A DNA stretch of 64,000 bases from Synanceia verrucosa (lineage: Eukaryota; Chordata; Actinopteri; Perciformes; Synanceiidae). Below are positions 22,195 to 34,230 of this stretch, one piece after another; the stretch's first letter is position 1; each line of letters opens with the position of its first letter. The position numbers were made by a program, and so were the translations under genes. The notes beneath the pieces are model-generated. The model saw only the letters and a program-made list of their open reading frames with translations. It was not told the DNA's origin and searched no databases. The stretch covers positions 23,921,243-23,985,242 of the forward strand of contig CM056567.1 in NCBI GenBank assembly GCA_029721515.1, written 5' to 3'.

Positions 22195-22867
22195 TGTCAA
22201 GCCCAATCTGTCTGGTTTTATTAAGTTACCCGTTTTCTGTCTCGTGCCTGTATGTTGTCCTGTCATTTCCTGTTTTATTTTGTAGTATCCTGTCTTCCTT
22301 TTGTTTCAGGTGTTTTTGCTTCCTGTCCTAATGTGTTCCACCTGTGTGATTGTCAAGCTCCGCCCTGAATGTTTCCACCTGTGCACCCTTACCTCATGTT
22401 TAAATAGTCCTGTCTCCACTTTGGCTTTGTTAGTGTGTCTTTTCTGATTTAGTCACGTCATGTTTGCAGGCTGTACCTGTTGATGTAACTGTTTATATTT
22501 AGTCCACGTCAGGTCTCTCGTCTGGGTTTGTCAATTGTTTGTGCTTTATATTTGTTATACCTTTTAGTCGTATTATCAGTCTAGTTCAGTTCCTTTTATG
22601 CACTGTGAGTAGCTTTATCCTGTTTTGTCAGTCGCCCAGTGTCAAGTCAAGTTTCGTTCCATTTTGCTTTAGTCTGCCAGGGTTAGGTTTGTGTTATGTG
22701 TAACTTGTCTTTTGTTTGTTACATAGTTTGTTAGTACTGTTAGTGTAGTCTCTGTCCCCGTAGCGTTGCATTATTTTGAGACCCTGTCTTGTTGTGTTGC
22801 CTTTTTGCTTTTTTTGGGTAATAAATCCTTTTCTGTGAATACCGTGCTTCAGAGTATATACACTACA
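22195..22867 (+). repeat. Solo-LTR-like repeat R, copy 4
   Basis: Same as 30-713; followed by the L2-like tail up to the H1 insertion at 23005. Confidence 0.5.
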
Positions 22868-23004
22868 GAATATAGTTTTTGTTTTGTTTTTGTTTTTTTA
22901 AATTTAAATCTCAGGGAGAATCACTTTCTTTATGTATTGTTGTCTGTCAGTATACAGACAATAAAGACATTGAATGTTGAACTGAACCAGAGGGTCTCTG
23001 ACCA

Positions 23005-24424
23005 GGGGTGCGTTTCCCAAATAACGACGGAAGTTAGCATGAAACCACGGTAGTACGTAGTATTTCCGAACGACCGAACTTCCCATTTCCGACCGTTTCC
23101 CAAAAATCTCCAACTACCGTCGTACTATGTAAGCTGGAACGACGTTAGTTTGAACTTGCGTCGTCCGAACGACATAGTTTCCAGATGTTTCGGAAGTTTC
23201 GGATGCATTCGTTGCTGAAAGCGTGTTGACGACAGAAACATAGTTTTATTTCAATCAAGCCAGTGTGACATCTTTAGAAACTTTGGGAAATATTCATCAA
23301 CATGATCATGTTCCCTACTCACTGAAAGTAAGAACTGAACTGGGACAGGACAGTGGTTAGAGTGTTAGCACTGCAGTGTGTCAACATGGTGTTTAGTTAG
23401 GCATGGGTTCAAATCCTACTGAGAATGATAAGATGATTCACTTTTGCTGGCAGATAAGATGTAGCCTAGTAATATTTCTGACATTGTATTCCATTATCGA
23501 GTGGTGTATTTGCAATATTTATGAATATTTAACACCACCTAATCATCAGTTGTTGGTCTCCACCTTATTCTACTGAACTGCTTTAATGATGAATTATTTT
23601 CAGTTAGAAAACTTATGTGTAACTGTATGTCACACACTGTCATTTGCAACTGCACTGTAACTGTCAGACTTATATTTCTGTTTTTCTTTTTTCTCTCGTA
23701 GTTTATCAAAAATTGCACCTCGTATTATTATCTATTATCATATTTTATCATAATCTGCGCCTTGCATTCCTTTTATGTATCTATTACAGTATACAGTTTG
23801 GTACTTTATCTCTTATTTTATTTTCATCCTCCTGACCCCTGCATATCCCTGTGTGCTTCCATCTTTCAAGCTGCTGGAATTGTGAATTTGTCTATGAGAT
23901 GAATAAAGTATCTATCTATCTATCTAATAATATAATATAACATCATATAATTATTTAACAGTAGGCTATTTACGTTGTAATTTCAAAATTCCAGGGCGAC
24001 ACAAACATTTGTTATTAAAACATAACTTGCGTCTTTTCACCTCAACTGTGAGGTGAAAGTTAAAGTGACATTCTTCATTCATGCTGTAGGGGGATCATTG
24101 ATCACAGGGTGTCTAATCCTGACATTTCAAGCCCCAAGAAGAAGAAGAGGACACGATGTCACCTGAACGAACATTCAACGACAGCTCCATGCTGTTCGTT
24201 CGAACGACACAACTTTCCGATGCAACTTCCGATGCATCGTTCCAACTAAGCTTTTGGGAAACACTTCCGTCGTTCAACGATGCATCGGACGACATTAGTT
24301 GTAAACATCGGAAGTTGCGTCGTTCGGACGATGCTGTTGGGAAACACCTGCGTCGTAGATCCATCGTTCGAACGTAGGAAGTAGCTAATGACGTTAGCAA
24401 CGAACCTTTTGGGAAACGCACCCC
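23005..24424. mobile_element. Harbinger-like element H1, copy 2 (uninterrupted)
   Basis: This 1.42 kb copy has the same inverted termini (GGGTGCGTTTCCCAAA) and CAG flanks as 5052-10131, but no LINE. It shows the pre-insertion site, with CACCTGAACGAAC continuous near 24160-24170. A tRNA-like stretch (TGGTTAGAGTG ... GGGTTCAAATCC) lies at about 23350-23420. No transposase frame is recognised. Confidence 0.7.
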
Positions 24425-24791
24425 AGGTCTCTCGTCTGGGTTTGTCAATTGTTTGTGCTTTATATTTGTTTTACCTTTTGGTCGTATTGTAAGTCTAGTT
24501 CAGTTCCTTTTATGCACTGTGAGTAGCTTTATCCTGTTTTGTCAGTCGCCCAGTGTCAAGTCAAGTTTCGTTCCATTGTGCTTTAGTCTGCCAGGGTTAG
24601 GTTTGTGTTATGTGTAACTTGTCTTTTGTTTGTTACATAGTTTGTTAGTCTTGTTAGTGTAGTCTCTGTCCCTGTAGCGTTGCATTGTTTTGAGACCGTG
24701 TCCTGTTGTGTTGCCTTTTTTTCCTTTTTTTTGGTAATAAATCCTTTTCTGTGAATACCTTGCTTCAGAGTATATACACCACTACACTACA
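24425..24791 (+). repeat. Partial copy of repeat R
   Basis: Counterpart of 10132-10498, in the same position between H1 and H2. The whole arrangement therefore predates duplication of this block. Confidence 0.55.
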
Positions 24792-24925
24792 GAGGACAGT
24801 TTGTTTTTTTTGTTTTTTTAAATTTAAATCTCATGGAGAATCACTTTCTTTATGTACTGTTGTCTGTCAGTCATAAAGACAATAAAGACACTGAATGTTG
24901 AACTGAACGAGAGGGTCTCTGACCA

Positions 24926-26158
24926 GGGGGGTATTCCACGAAGTTGGCTAAAGAAAGCTGGACTATCGCAGGTAAGCGTGGCTTGAATAAGCGGACACTT
25001 TAATCTTAGCCGCGACTCGTTCCCCTAACGAGGCTCAGCTGTTTCTCATCAACGCTTATTCTAGCCAGGCTGATCCAAGCCATGGCTATGCGCGCTTCCA
25101 CGGTACATAAAAAGCCCTGAAGTATCCATTGTCGAAATGACGAGATCATGGAAAAAAAAAGGGTCGAGCAGAATCGTTCTCCGCGGTGGAGCAAACCCTC
25201 CTCATGCAATTGTACGAGGAGTACAAGGAGAAAATTCAAAAGAAAGGCAACACCGTTGCCATTGTGAAAGCCAGGGACATGGCGTGGCAAAGCATCGCGG
25301 ACCATTTAAATTCGGAAGTTATTGCAGACACATATTTTACAACTGACGCATGTCTCCATGCAGTCAGCCTGCTTGGTTGTCTAATTTTATTCCTCACTTC
25401 TGCGTATGTACTGTCAACACTTTTTTTTTTTTTTTTAGTGATGCTAGTGGCACAGCGCCCTACTTTTAAATAAGAGAGAAGACACAAAAGAGCTTGTACA
25501 CAGAGTAGTCATGTCATCATTTGCCATCATTCTTACATCATCATAATCACAATGGACCAATGGTGGAAGGAAGGCTTTTTTTAATGGGAAATTGTTGCTG
25601 TTGTCGCCTTCAGTGTTTTGGATGAGATCATTTGTGCCTTTATTCTGTTAAGTGTTGACAGTACATTGAGAGTCACAGAATAAAAGAAAGAAAATCAGAT
25701 ATTTCCAAATAGTTATCGCTGACGGGATCGAACCCAGGGAGCAGTGAAAAACAGATTTTATCGGCACTTCTCTTTACCCACTCAGCTACTGAATATGTCT
25801 TTGAAGTTGGCGTAGGGCATTTCTGGATTCATGTATTCCTATGTTGTTTTAAAAACCTCACAATTTATTTTTCCAAACAAGAGCATCATTCATTACAGAT
25901 AAAAATGAAATTACTGTGTGACATACAGTTCGAAAAGCATCTTGTGGAAGCCTGTTGGACCTTCTCTGAGAGGCAGCAAAGCTTAGCTTGACTGTAAGCT
26001 TGCCCGGGACCAGGCTTGTCGCACTGGCTGAGTTACCATGGCTACCAAGCCACGCTAGCCCTAAACCTCATTTGTGGAACCGAACTCTCACTTAAATTAG
26101 CCAAGCCAACTGAAATAAGCCAGGCTTTGAGCTAAGCCAGCTTCGTGGAATACCCCCC
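24926..26158. mobile_element. Harbinger-like element H2, copy 2 (long)
   Basis: This 1.23 kb element shares termini and CAG flanks with 10633-11154 but retains about 720 extra internal bases (25109-25828). These include a remnant of a Myb/SANT-like coding region, supporting PIF/Harbinger ancestry because such elements encode a Myb-like protein beside the transposase. Around 25725-25805 the minus strand has tRNA-like A and B boxes (TAGCTGAGTGGG, GGGTTCGATCCC). Confidence 0.7.
25174..25320 (+). pseudogene. Myb/SANT-like DNA-binding domain remnant
   Basis: The frame reads FSAVEQTLLMQLYEEYKEKI, then VAIVKARDMAWQSIADHLN. This resembles the trihelix/Myb-like domain of Harbinger-associated or transposon-derived proteins. 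The start is lost upstream (frame broken in a poly-A run near 25150), and after about 25320 the sequence no longer resembles the family. Confidence 0.55.
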
Positions 26159-26611
26159 AGGTTCCTGAAGACACCTGTCTAGTTTATTTTCACTGTCTCC
26201 TCATTAATAAAGAATCCAGCTGAAGATAGTTGTGATGACTGTTAGAGATCTACATGGTCAGACACCCTCCTCTATCAATGAGCTTATAGAGGAATAAATC
26301 AGTCAGAGGTCAGGAACCTCTTATGATCAGAGCTTGTTGGTTTGACCTCACTACAGAATTAAAAGGTGAGGTGACTGTGAGGTTTGACTTTTGATCTTTG
26401 AGAGTCACTCCAGCTAGAAATAAGAGGACACTGTGGAAAGTCACTTTATTGTTGCAGATAGAGAAGGTGAAGGAGAGACATCTACCAAGTGTGTGTGTGT
26501 GTGTGTGTGTGTGTCCTCAGTGAAGTGTATCAGTCTCTGCAGTAGCTTCCAGCTGCAGCAGTCAGTTCAGTTTCTGTTCAGGAGGTTTTTGTACGATGAT
26601 TTTTCACTGTG

Positions 26612-27112
26612 TGAACAACCACTGACTGTTGATATAATGTGCACTCTGACAGTAGTAAACTGCTGCATCTTCAGTCTGGACTCCACTGATGGTCAGAGTG
26701 AAGTCAGACTTTGATCCACTGCCTGTAAAACGATCTGGAGTCCCTGATTGTCGAGTAGTTGCCCTATAAATAAGTAGTTTAGGAGTTCCTCCATCTCTCT
26801 GTTGGTACCAGGCTAAATAGTGATAGTTGTTATACACATAAACATCCTGACTGGTCCTACATGTGATGGAGACGGAGCCTCCCAGAGCAGAGCTCACTGC
26901 TCCAGGCTGAGTCACTGTGACCTGGCCTCTGGACTCTGAGGATACAGAGACAAAAACATAAAGCAGCGTCATGGTTTTGTCGGCTTCATTTCAGAGGGAC
27001 GGATGTTCATAGAGGAGAGGAGTTTGATTCTCTGGACTTTACCTGTGAAGCAGCAGCAGAGGACAGTCCAGATGAGGACGGAGATCAAAGTCATGTTTTT
27101 GATGAGGACCAT
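26612..27112 (-). CDS. Ig light chain V segment V5, open
   Basis: Leader 27043-27112, V exon 26612-26935, RSS 26584-26611, octamer-like site 27213-27220. CDR1 is QDVYVYNNYHYL, CDR2 RATTRQS, GSKSDF, CDR3 start QSAHYINSQWL. It combines the CDR1 of V10 with the CDR2 of V2. No J lies between it and the broken C at 28291. Confidence 0.92.
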
Positions 27113-27420
27113 TTCTGTGTCTTCTGTTGTCATGAAGGACAGCTGTCAGTCATCCAGTGTTCAACTCTCAGGACTATAAAGTCTCCCAGAGCACTGGAGC
27201 ATGGTGCTGCTGATGCAAAGTGGCTCTCTATGGAAATGCTCTGACTGACTCCAACAGGGACTTGGATTACTCTGATGATGCTGTTTATCAATGGATCAAT
27301 CACTTCATCACACTGTTGATCAGGAATGTGTCAGTGATCATCAGGATGAGTCTTTGTTTTGAGTTTGATGGAAAGATTATCTTCAAAAATATTTTGTGAA
27401 TTCACTGTAATTCACCACAT

Positions 27421-28290
27421 CATGAAAAAAGTTATTGTGGTACATTTTTTACAATGTATATTAAATAACTATTAATGATAAATATTTAGATTTGGTCAGT
27501 TTTATTTTTTGACTCATTTAATAGCCAAAAATGTACAAATATTATCCTTAAATGTCATAGTTGTTAAACTGAATGCAGTATTTTTTCAGTTATTTGAAAT
27601 TTGATGTACTAACAAATATTGAAGGATTCAGTGTTGTTAACCTGGTGACCATTCACCCCCATGAATTATCTTGTTACACAAAACATTCAAAAACATTCAA
27701 CTAAAGTTTACTCTTCATGACTTTTTTCAAGATTAATCATTCTAGTTAGAATATTAAAATGGACCACTAATTTTTAGTTTTACTGTTTCATGTGCACTGG
27801 TATGACTGGGAATCTTTTCTCTAGACTGGTGACTTTAAATCTTTTCCACAGATTTATAAAGACTCCATGTGTTTGAAGATGTATTGTGCTAGTCAACAAT
27901 ATTTATTTGAATGTGTTATGAATAAAGCCTGACGGAATGAAGATAACAAACACATGTAATCATTGATCAGGTTTCAGCTGGAAACAAGAAGGACTTCAAT
28001 AGTTGAAACAACAAAAGCCTCACAATCTCCATCTTTAGTGTGATATTTATAATTATGAAATGCAGAATGTTTAGAAATAGATTTCTAGTTTAAACTTTGT
28101 ATCTGTAGAGCTGAAACCTCTCTGTTGTCATGGTTCAGCAGTGATGCCTGTCTGTTTCCATGGTTACTGAGCTCAGAGAGGGAAGTGAAACTTTTCAGAT
28201 CAGTTTCATCCAACCTGAGGAAGAACAACCGAACCAGGAGCCTCTTCTGCTGCCACCTCATATGAACTTTATTCATGTCTCTCTCTGCAG
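27421..28290 (+). other. J-less V-C interval, second copy
   Basis: Near-identical to 16612-17488, with GGAAGTGAAA at 28181-28190 and acceptor CTCTCTGCAG. No J or coding sequence is seen. Confidence 0.6.
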
Positions 28291-28369
28291 TGGGTCCAGT
28301 CGTCCCCACCCTGACGGTGCTGCAATCCTCCAGTGAGGAGCTGCAGCAGGGGAAGGCCACGCTCACGTG
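28291..28369 (+). pseudogene. Truncated C exon fragment, second subtype, second copy
   Basis: Same fragment as 17489-17567, cut at the same base by the same SINE. The SINE insertion therefore preceded duplication of the unit. ATG to ACG has changed the LMC codon to LTC. Confidence 0.85.
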
Positions 28370-28706
28370 TAGCTCATATCTACCGCTTCTTCTCATAGGG
28401 TCCCGGGGGCGGGGGGGCTAGAGCCTATCCCAGCTGTCTTTGGGTGGAAGGCAGGATACACCCTGGACAAGTCGCCACCTCATCACAGGCCACATGAAGA
28501 CAGACAACCACTCACAAATTACCCAATTAACCTAATCCCCATGCATGTTTTTGGATGGTGGGAGGAAACCGGAGTACCCGGACAGAACCCACGCAGACAC
28601 GGGGAGAACATGCAACATGCAATTCCACACAGGGCCCGGGATTCAAACCCGGTACCTTCTTGCTGTGAGGTGACAGTGCTAACCACTTCACCACCGTGCC
28701 GCCCAG
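28370..28706 (-). mobile_element. tRNA-derived SINE, second copy
   Basis: Paralogue of 17568-17905, with the same boundary in the C exon. About 120 bp of shared flank follows before the next V unit starts near 28826. Confidence 0.72.
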
Positions 28707-28974
28707 GAGTTATTGTATTCATGAAATATGTAGTTTTTGCCAACTTAGCTACTTCTGTAGCTCGTGTTAGCCCAATCCTAGCTTATCTGTGCTTGTAAAC
28801 TGGCCGTCAGTGGCGCTAGTATTGATAGAGAAGGTGAAGGAGAGACATCTACCAAGTGTGTGTGTGTGTGTGTGTGTCCTCAGTGAAGTGTATCAGTCTC
28901 TGCAGTAGCTTCCAGCTGCAGCAGTCAGTTCAGTTTCTATTCAGGAGGTTTTTGTACGATGATTTTTCACTGTG

Positions 28975-29466
28975 TGAACAACCACTGACTGTTGATATAA
29001 TGTGCACTCTGACAGTAGTAAACTGCTGCATCTTCAGTCTGGACTCCACTGATGGTCAGAGTGAAGTCAGACTTTGATCCACTGCCTGTAAAACGATCTG
29101 GAGTCCCTGATGCTCGACTGCTAGTATAGTAAATAAGTAGTTTAGGAGTTCCTCCATCTCTCTGTTGGTACCAGGCTAGATAGTTAGAGTTATAAACATC
29201 CTGACTGGTCCTACATGTAATGGAGACGGAGCCTCCCAGAGCAGAGCTCACTGCTCCAGGCTGAGTCACTGCGACCTGGCCTCTGGACTCTGAGGATACA
29301 GAGACAAAAACATAAAGCAGCGTCATGGTTTTGTCGGCTTCATTTCAGAGGGACGGATGTTCATAGAGGAGAGGAGTTTGATTCTCTGGACTTTACCTGT
29401 GAAGCAGCAGCAGAGGACAGTCCAGATGAGGACGGAGATCAAAGTCATGTTTTTGATGAGGACCAT
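28975..29466 (-). CDS. Ig light chain V segment V6, open
   Basis: Leader 29397-29466, V exon 28975-29289, RSS 28947-28974, octamer-like site 29567-29574. It has the short CDR1 QDVYNSNYL, shared only with V14, CDR2 YTSSRAS and CDR3 start QSAHYINSQWL. Framework 1 reads QVAVTQ. Its 3' flank is truncated just past the GT repeat, so the AATAAA found 3' of most V segments is missing. Confidence 0.92.
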
Positions 29467-30293
29467 TTCTGTGTCTTCTGTTGTCATGAAGGACAGCTGT
29501 CAGTCATCCAGTGTTCAACTCTCAGGACTATAAAGTCTCCCAGAGCACTGGAGCATGGTGCTGCTGATGCAAAGTGGCTCTCTATGGAAATGCTCTGACT
29601 GACTCCAACAGGGACTTGGATTACTCTGATGATGCTGTTTATCAATGGATCAATCACTTCATCACACTATTGATCAGGAATGTGTCAGTGATCATCAGGA
29701 TGAGTCTTTGGTTTGAGTTTGATGGAAAGATTATCTTCAAAAATATTTTGTGAATTCACTGTAATTCACCACATCATAAAAAAAAACTTATTGTGGTACA
29801 TTTTTTACAATGTATATTAAATAACTATTCATGATAAATATTTAGATTTGGTCAGTTTTATTTTTTTTATTTGACTCCTTTAATAGCCAGACATTTACAA
29901 ATATTATCCTTAAATGTCATAGTTGTTAAACTGAATGCAGTATTTTTTCAGTCATTTGAAATTTGATGTACTAACAAATATTGAAGGAGTAAGTGTTGTT
30001 AACCTGGTGACCATTCACCCCCATGAATTATCTTGTTACACAAAACATTCAACTAAAGTTTATGTTAGAATGTTTAGAAATAGATTTCCAGTTTAAACTT
30101 TGTATCTGTAGAGCTGAAACCTCTCTGCTGTCATGGTTCAGCAGTGATGCCTGTCTGTTTCCATGGTTACTGAGCTCAGAGAGGGAAGGGAAACTTTTCA
30201 GATCAGTTTCATCCAACCTGATGAAGAACAACCAAACCAGGAGCCTCTTCTGCTGCCACCTCATATGAACTTTATTCATGTCTCTCTCTGCAG

Positions 30294-30619
30294 TGGGTCC
30301 AGTCGTCCCCACCCTGACGGTGCTGCAATCCTCCAGTGAGGAGCTGCAGCAGGGGAAGGCCATGCTCATGTGCCTGGCCAACAAGGGCTTCCCCTCAGAC
30401 TGGAGTCTGGCCTGGAAGGTGGTCCCCAGCAGCATCAGCTGGGAGGAGAGCAGGAGCCCCGGGGTGCTGGAGAAGGACGGCCACTACAGCTGGAGCAGCA
30501 CCCTGACGCTCCCTGCAGACCAGTGGAGGAAGGTGGACTCTGTGACCTGTGAGGCCACCCAGGGCTCCCAGACTCCACTCTCAGAGACACTGATGAGAGA
30601 CCAGTGTTCCCAGTCCTGA
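30294..30619 (+). CDS. Ig light chain constant exon C6, intact, second subtype
   Basis: This 326 nt exon follows CTCTCTGCAG. Its start differs from C1: splicing to a J would give G-M-G-P-V-V-P-T-L-T-V. The rest matches C1 through RDQCSQS. GGAAGGGAAA, still fitting GGAANNGAAA, is at 30184-30193. No J is visible between V6 and C6. It could be used only by splicing from an upstream J or after loss of intervening DNA. AATAAA is near 30731. Confidence 0.9.
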
Positions 30620-30779
30620 CCTGACTCACTGGTACTCTGATACTGGTTTCACTCTGCTACTGCTCTCAGTCTGCAATACTCTCTCCCTCTCTCTCTCCTG
30701 CTTGTTTTGATGATCTCAACATTTTAAAACAATAAAGAAATCATCATGTGTATTATAAATGTCTTTTGACTTCCCTTCT

Positions 30780-31725
30780 TTAACATATATATTATATTTT
30801 AGTAGCATAATTATTGTATACTCTATTATTAGATTAATTCACAAAAGTCCAAACAGTAACATGTTTTCCAGATTGCTTTTCAACATGAATACTCCTCTAT
30901 TGTCATTATAATATTTTCTACATATATTCACTTACATGGATAACATTACTCATGGTAATATTATTTCCATGGTAAATCACAAAGCTCTCTCTTTCTTAAT
31001 ATTTACCCTTGATGAAAATCCAAAAGTTACTTTCATGCGTCATGTAAAGAATGAACAAAGGTCCCAGGACCTGTGCTCCATGCATTCACCAATCAGCTCA
31101 CCATGGTTTTCACCAGCATCTTCAACCTCTTCCTGACACTCGCTGTTGTTCCCACTTACCTAAAAGCTACAATTATAGTGCCTGTCCCCAAGAAAAAGAC
31201 TGTGGATGCCCTAAATGACTTCTGTGTCATCACTCTCACACCAGTGATAGCAACACTCTTTGAGAGATTGATCTTGGACATTATGAAGTGAACTGAACCA
31301 GTATCAGTTGATGCAAATTCTGAAGCGTTCCTTCTTTTTAGGGGGCAGGTCGTTCCTAAACCCAAGGGTTGAGGGTTTGATCACCCGCTCCTACTGTCTA
31401 CATGTTGTGTCCTTGAGTGAGACACTTTATTCCCAGCTTGCTCCCTGGTGCTTTGTATAGCAGCCCCTCCCTGCTTCTAACACCTCCTACTAAATTTACT
31501 GACATTCACACCACATTCCTTACTTTTTATGTCATGATGACTGCACACACTTCTACTGTCATCAGCAAGGCAGAACAACGGTTGTGTTTTCTGAGGAAGC
31601 TCAGAGCAGTGAGACTGCCCCAGAGCCTTCTTATGAACTTTTACAGATGCAGAGCAGAGAGTGTGATAGTGTACTACATCACAGTCTGCTTTACTAGCTG
31701 CACCAGGAGAGAGAGAGAGTGTCAT
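30780..31725 (+). repeat. Degenerate LINE and SINE fragments
   Basis: 30780-31050 is AT-rich with nothing recognised. 31060-31290 encodes an L2-like reverse transcriptase N-terminal remnant (FNLFLTLAVVPTYLKATIIV then PVPKKK). About 31340-31460 resembles a tRNA-derived SINE (GGGTTTGATCACC, then GTCCTTGAGTGAGACACTT). 31527-31725 is the L2-like RT C-terminal remnant also found at 18230. Confidence 0.6.
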
Positions 31726-31728
31726 TAA

Positions 31729-33995
31729 AGGTCACCTATTATGCAAAAATCACTTTATTAAGGTAGTATAACAGTAGTATGTGTCCCCATAGCCTGTGAA
31801 TGAGGCCCCAGGAGTGAAAAAAAGTCTGTCACCCTCTTCCCCTGCTTGCTGCTCTTCTTTGCCAGTGTGTGCTGAAACAGGTGAGTTGAACATTTTTCCG
31901 CTTATGACATCAAGAGCAGGGATGCCCCTCCCTCCAGTAGAGGACACTGCCTTTGAGCCAGCCTCCCCCCCAGATAGACAATCCTCCTCTAAAGTTACCA
32001 AGCGGCTGCCATTGTTTCTCCTCGCTATCTTTCACAAACAAACCTGACAAAGTTAGGAGCAAAGCACGGCAGCTGCTCTGTGTGCTGGCTGATTCAATGA
32101 ACACAGGAAGCTATTTTTACTCTGTTTGTCCACTGAAGACCCAGTGGATCTAGATTTTTTAGCTGGAAATGTAGCAAGAGAGCTTCCCAAAGTTTAGCAT
32201 GCGTACGCTCATCATCTCATAAAGCAGGCTTCTCTAACCAGCTGAAGATGAAGCATGGATCAGCACCAACAGTCTGGGACAACAAACAACAAACGCAGAG
32301 CTGTAAGTTATTTCATTTTGTGTTGCTTTACTGTGTAGCTCTACTGAGCGTGATGGCCTGTAAACATGTCTCTGTAACGTTAACACTGCAGCTACCGGAG
32401 CTACCCTCCGCAGTGTAAACATGCCCCTGTAATGCTAGCACTGCTGCTACTCTCCAGGACATGTTTACAGGCCGTCACGCTAAGTAGAGCTACACAGTAA
32501 GGCAACACAAAATGGATTAACTTACAGCTTCCATGTCTGTAGTGTCCAGGACAGTTTGTATCGATCCATGCTTCAACATGTGTAGCCCAGCATAATATGT
32601 ATGGGCCCATGTTTGCAAAGCAGTTCTCCAGAGCACAGCTAACCGTGCTCCAGAGGGCTGCTTTGCTAACATTTGTGTCCTTGAGTAATTAATATCAGGA
32701 GAGATTCAACATGAGCTCTGTGAGCACAAGGCTCATTTGAAGCTAATGTTATATACACTTATTTGTAATGTGGGTGACTCTGACTACTGTTAATGGTTGT
32801 AAAGGTGAAGGGGCGTGGTCAGACACAGCTCAGGAAAATTTAAAGGCACAGACACAGAAACAGTCTGTTCTCAGCAGAGCTCAATACAGTGATTTTTAAC
32901 TGGCTGGAATTCAGGACCAGGGCTGATACACTTTTGCCCTATTCGCACGGGATTAGTATTACCTGTGGATCTTTGGTGATCTGTAATAATTGCGGAAGAT
33001 GCCTGAGATCTTAATCCTGTGCGAATGCGCCATGTCTGTAATTTGAGAAGTAAAAACTCTGCCGCAAATTACCTACTATATTTCGCCAAACACGGACATC
33101 CGGTGATGATACTAGTCCTGAGTGAATCTGCACCTCGGTGTTTGTAATTGTAATTGCGTGCCTTTTCTATCTCTTTCCGGCTTGAATAATGGAGGCTGCG
33201 GTGGAAATTTTGATAAGCAGTTTTGACATTGTGTCAAAACTTAATTATGAGCACCTAATACACTTCTCCAACTGCGTAATATGTGCAGGTGTTGTGCCGC
33301 AGAAAGCACCCTGCCCTGAAATGCACCCCTTTGCCCTCCAGCCTTGTGAAACACAAGTCAAAGACATTCAACTTGCTCAAAAAAATCCATTTAATTCATT
33401 TAGTAATTATGGCTGGGGTAGGCTATATTTCCATGGAAACATACAGAAAGTTGTTGGTTTGCGTTCGCTGTCATCTGTTTTTTGTGTTGAGAAGAACATC
33501 TGTTATTTTCTCTCTGGAGGACTTTTAAAGACTTCAATCAACCGATGTTCTTCTCTTCTATCTCCCTCACAAATAATTAAATCGTAAAATAGTATTTTCC
33601 CCTGCGTTATTCTGCGATATTAGGGCGAATTGCGAGGGGGTGCATTTCATGGCAGGGCGCTTCACCTGCACGGAGAGACTGTCGGTGAGCCTCTCCGATC
33701 TCTTCGGGCACATGAAATATTTTTTAACTGTTTGTCACTCCATCAAGGGAAAACAGAGACGACTGCGATTGGTCCTCTAAAAACATCACAACACCGGTCA
33801 TAATGTCAGTAATGCTTATCAGTATGCTTATCCCGTGCGAATGCACTGCAAGAAACAGAGGTGGGGTGGTAATTTGCAAATTACCAGACATCCCCAGGTA
33901 ATAATAATCCCGTGCGAATAGGGCATTTGAATACAGTATAGTTGGACGTCTGAGACTTCTATAAATTTCCCGAGAAAGTGCATAATATGTGATCT
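31729..33995. mobile_element. TTAA-flanked inverted-repeat element (piggyBac/Kolobok type), nested
   Basis: The left end AGGTCACCTATTATGCA and right end TGCATAATATGTGATCT are inverted repeats matching at 15 of 17 bases, each abutted by TTAA. This fits TTAA-targeting superfamilies. An internal 71 bp inverted repeat lies at 32299-32369 and 32459-32529, and a second element at 32935-33925. No transposase is recognised. The left TTAA belongs to the L2 fragment and the right TTAA to the V 3' flank, so the flanks come from two loci. Confidence 0.65.
32935..33925. mobile_element. Nested inverted-repeat element with long termini
   Basis: Termini TGCCCTATTCGCACGGGAT and its inverted counterpart ATCCCGTGCGAATAGGGCA continue into TATTACC/GGTAATA. 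The 991 bp element lies inside the TTAA element. An open frame of 132 codons (33189-33587) starts MEAAVEILISSF; I do not recognise it and see no catalytic motif. The superfamily is not determined. Confidence 0.65.
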
Positions 33996-34230
33996 TTAAA
34001 AGGTGAGGTGACTGTGAGGTTTGACTTTTGATCTTTGGGAGTCACTCCAGCTAGAAATAAGAGGACACTGTGGAAAGCAGAGAAGGTGAAGGAGGGACAT
34101 CTACCAAGTGTGTGTGTGTGTGTGTGTGTGTGTCCTCAGTGAAGTGTATCAGTCTCTGCAGTAGCTTCCAGCTGCAGCAGTCAGTTCAGTTTCTGTTCAG
34201 GAGGTTTTTGTACGATGATTTTTCACTGTG

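Noticed and set aside
24113..24448. Frames inside H1 termini on both strands
   Set aside because: They read the inverted termini and imperfect palindromes of the element; no transposase motif.
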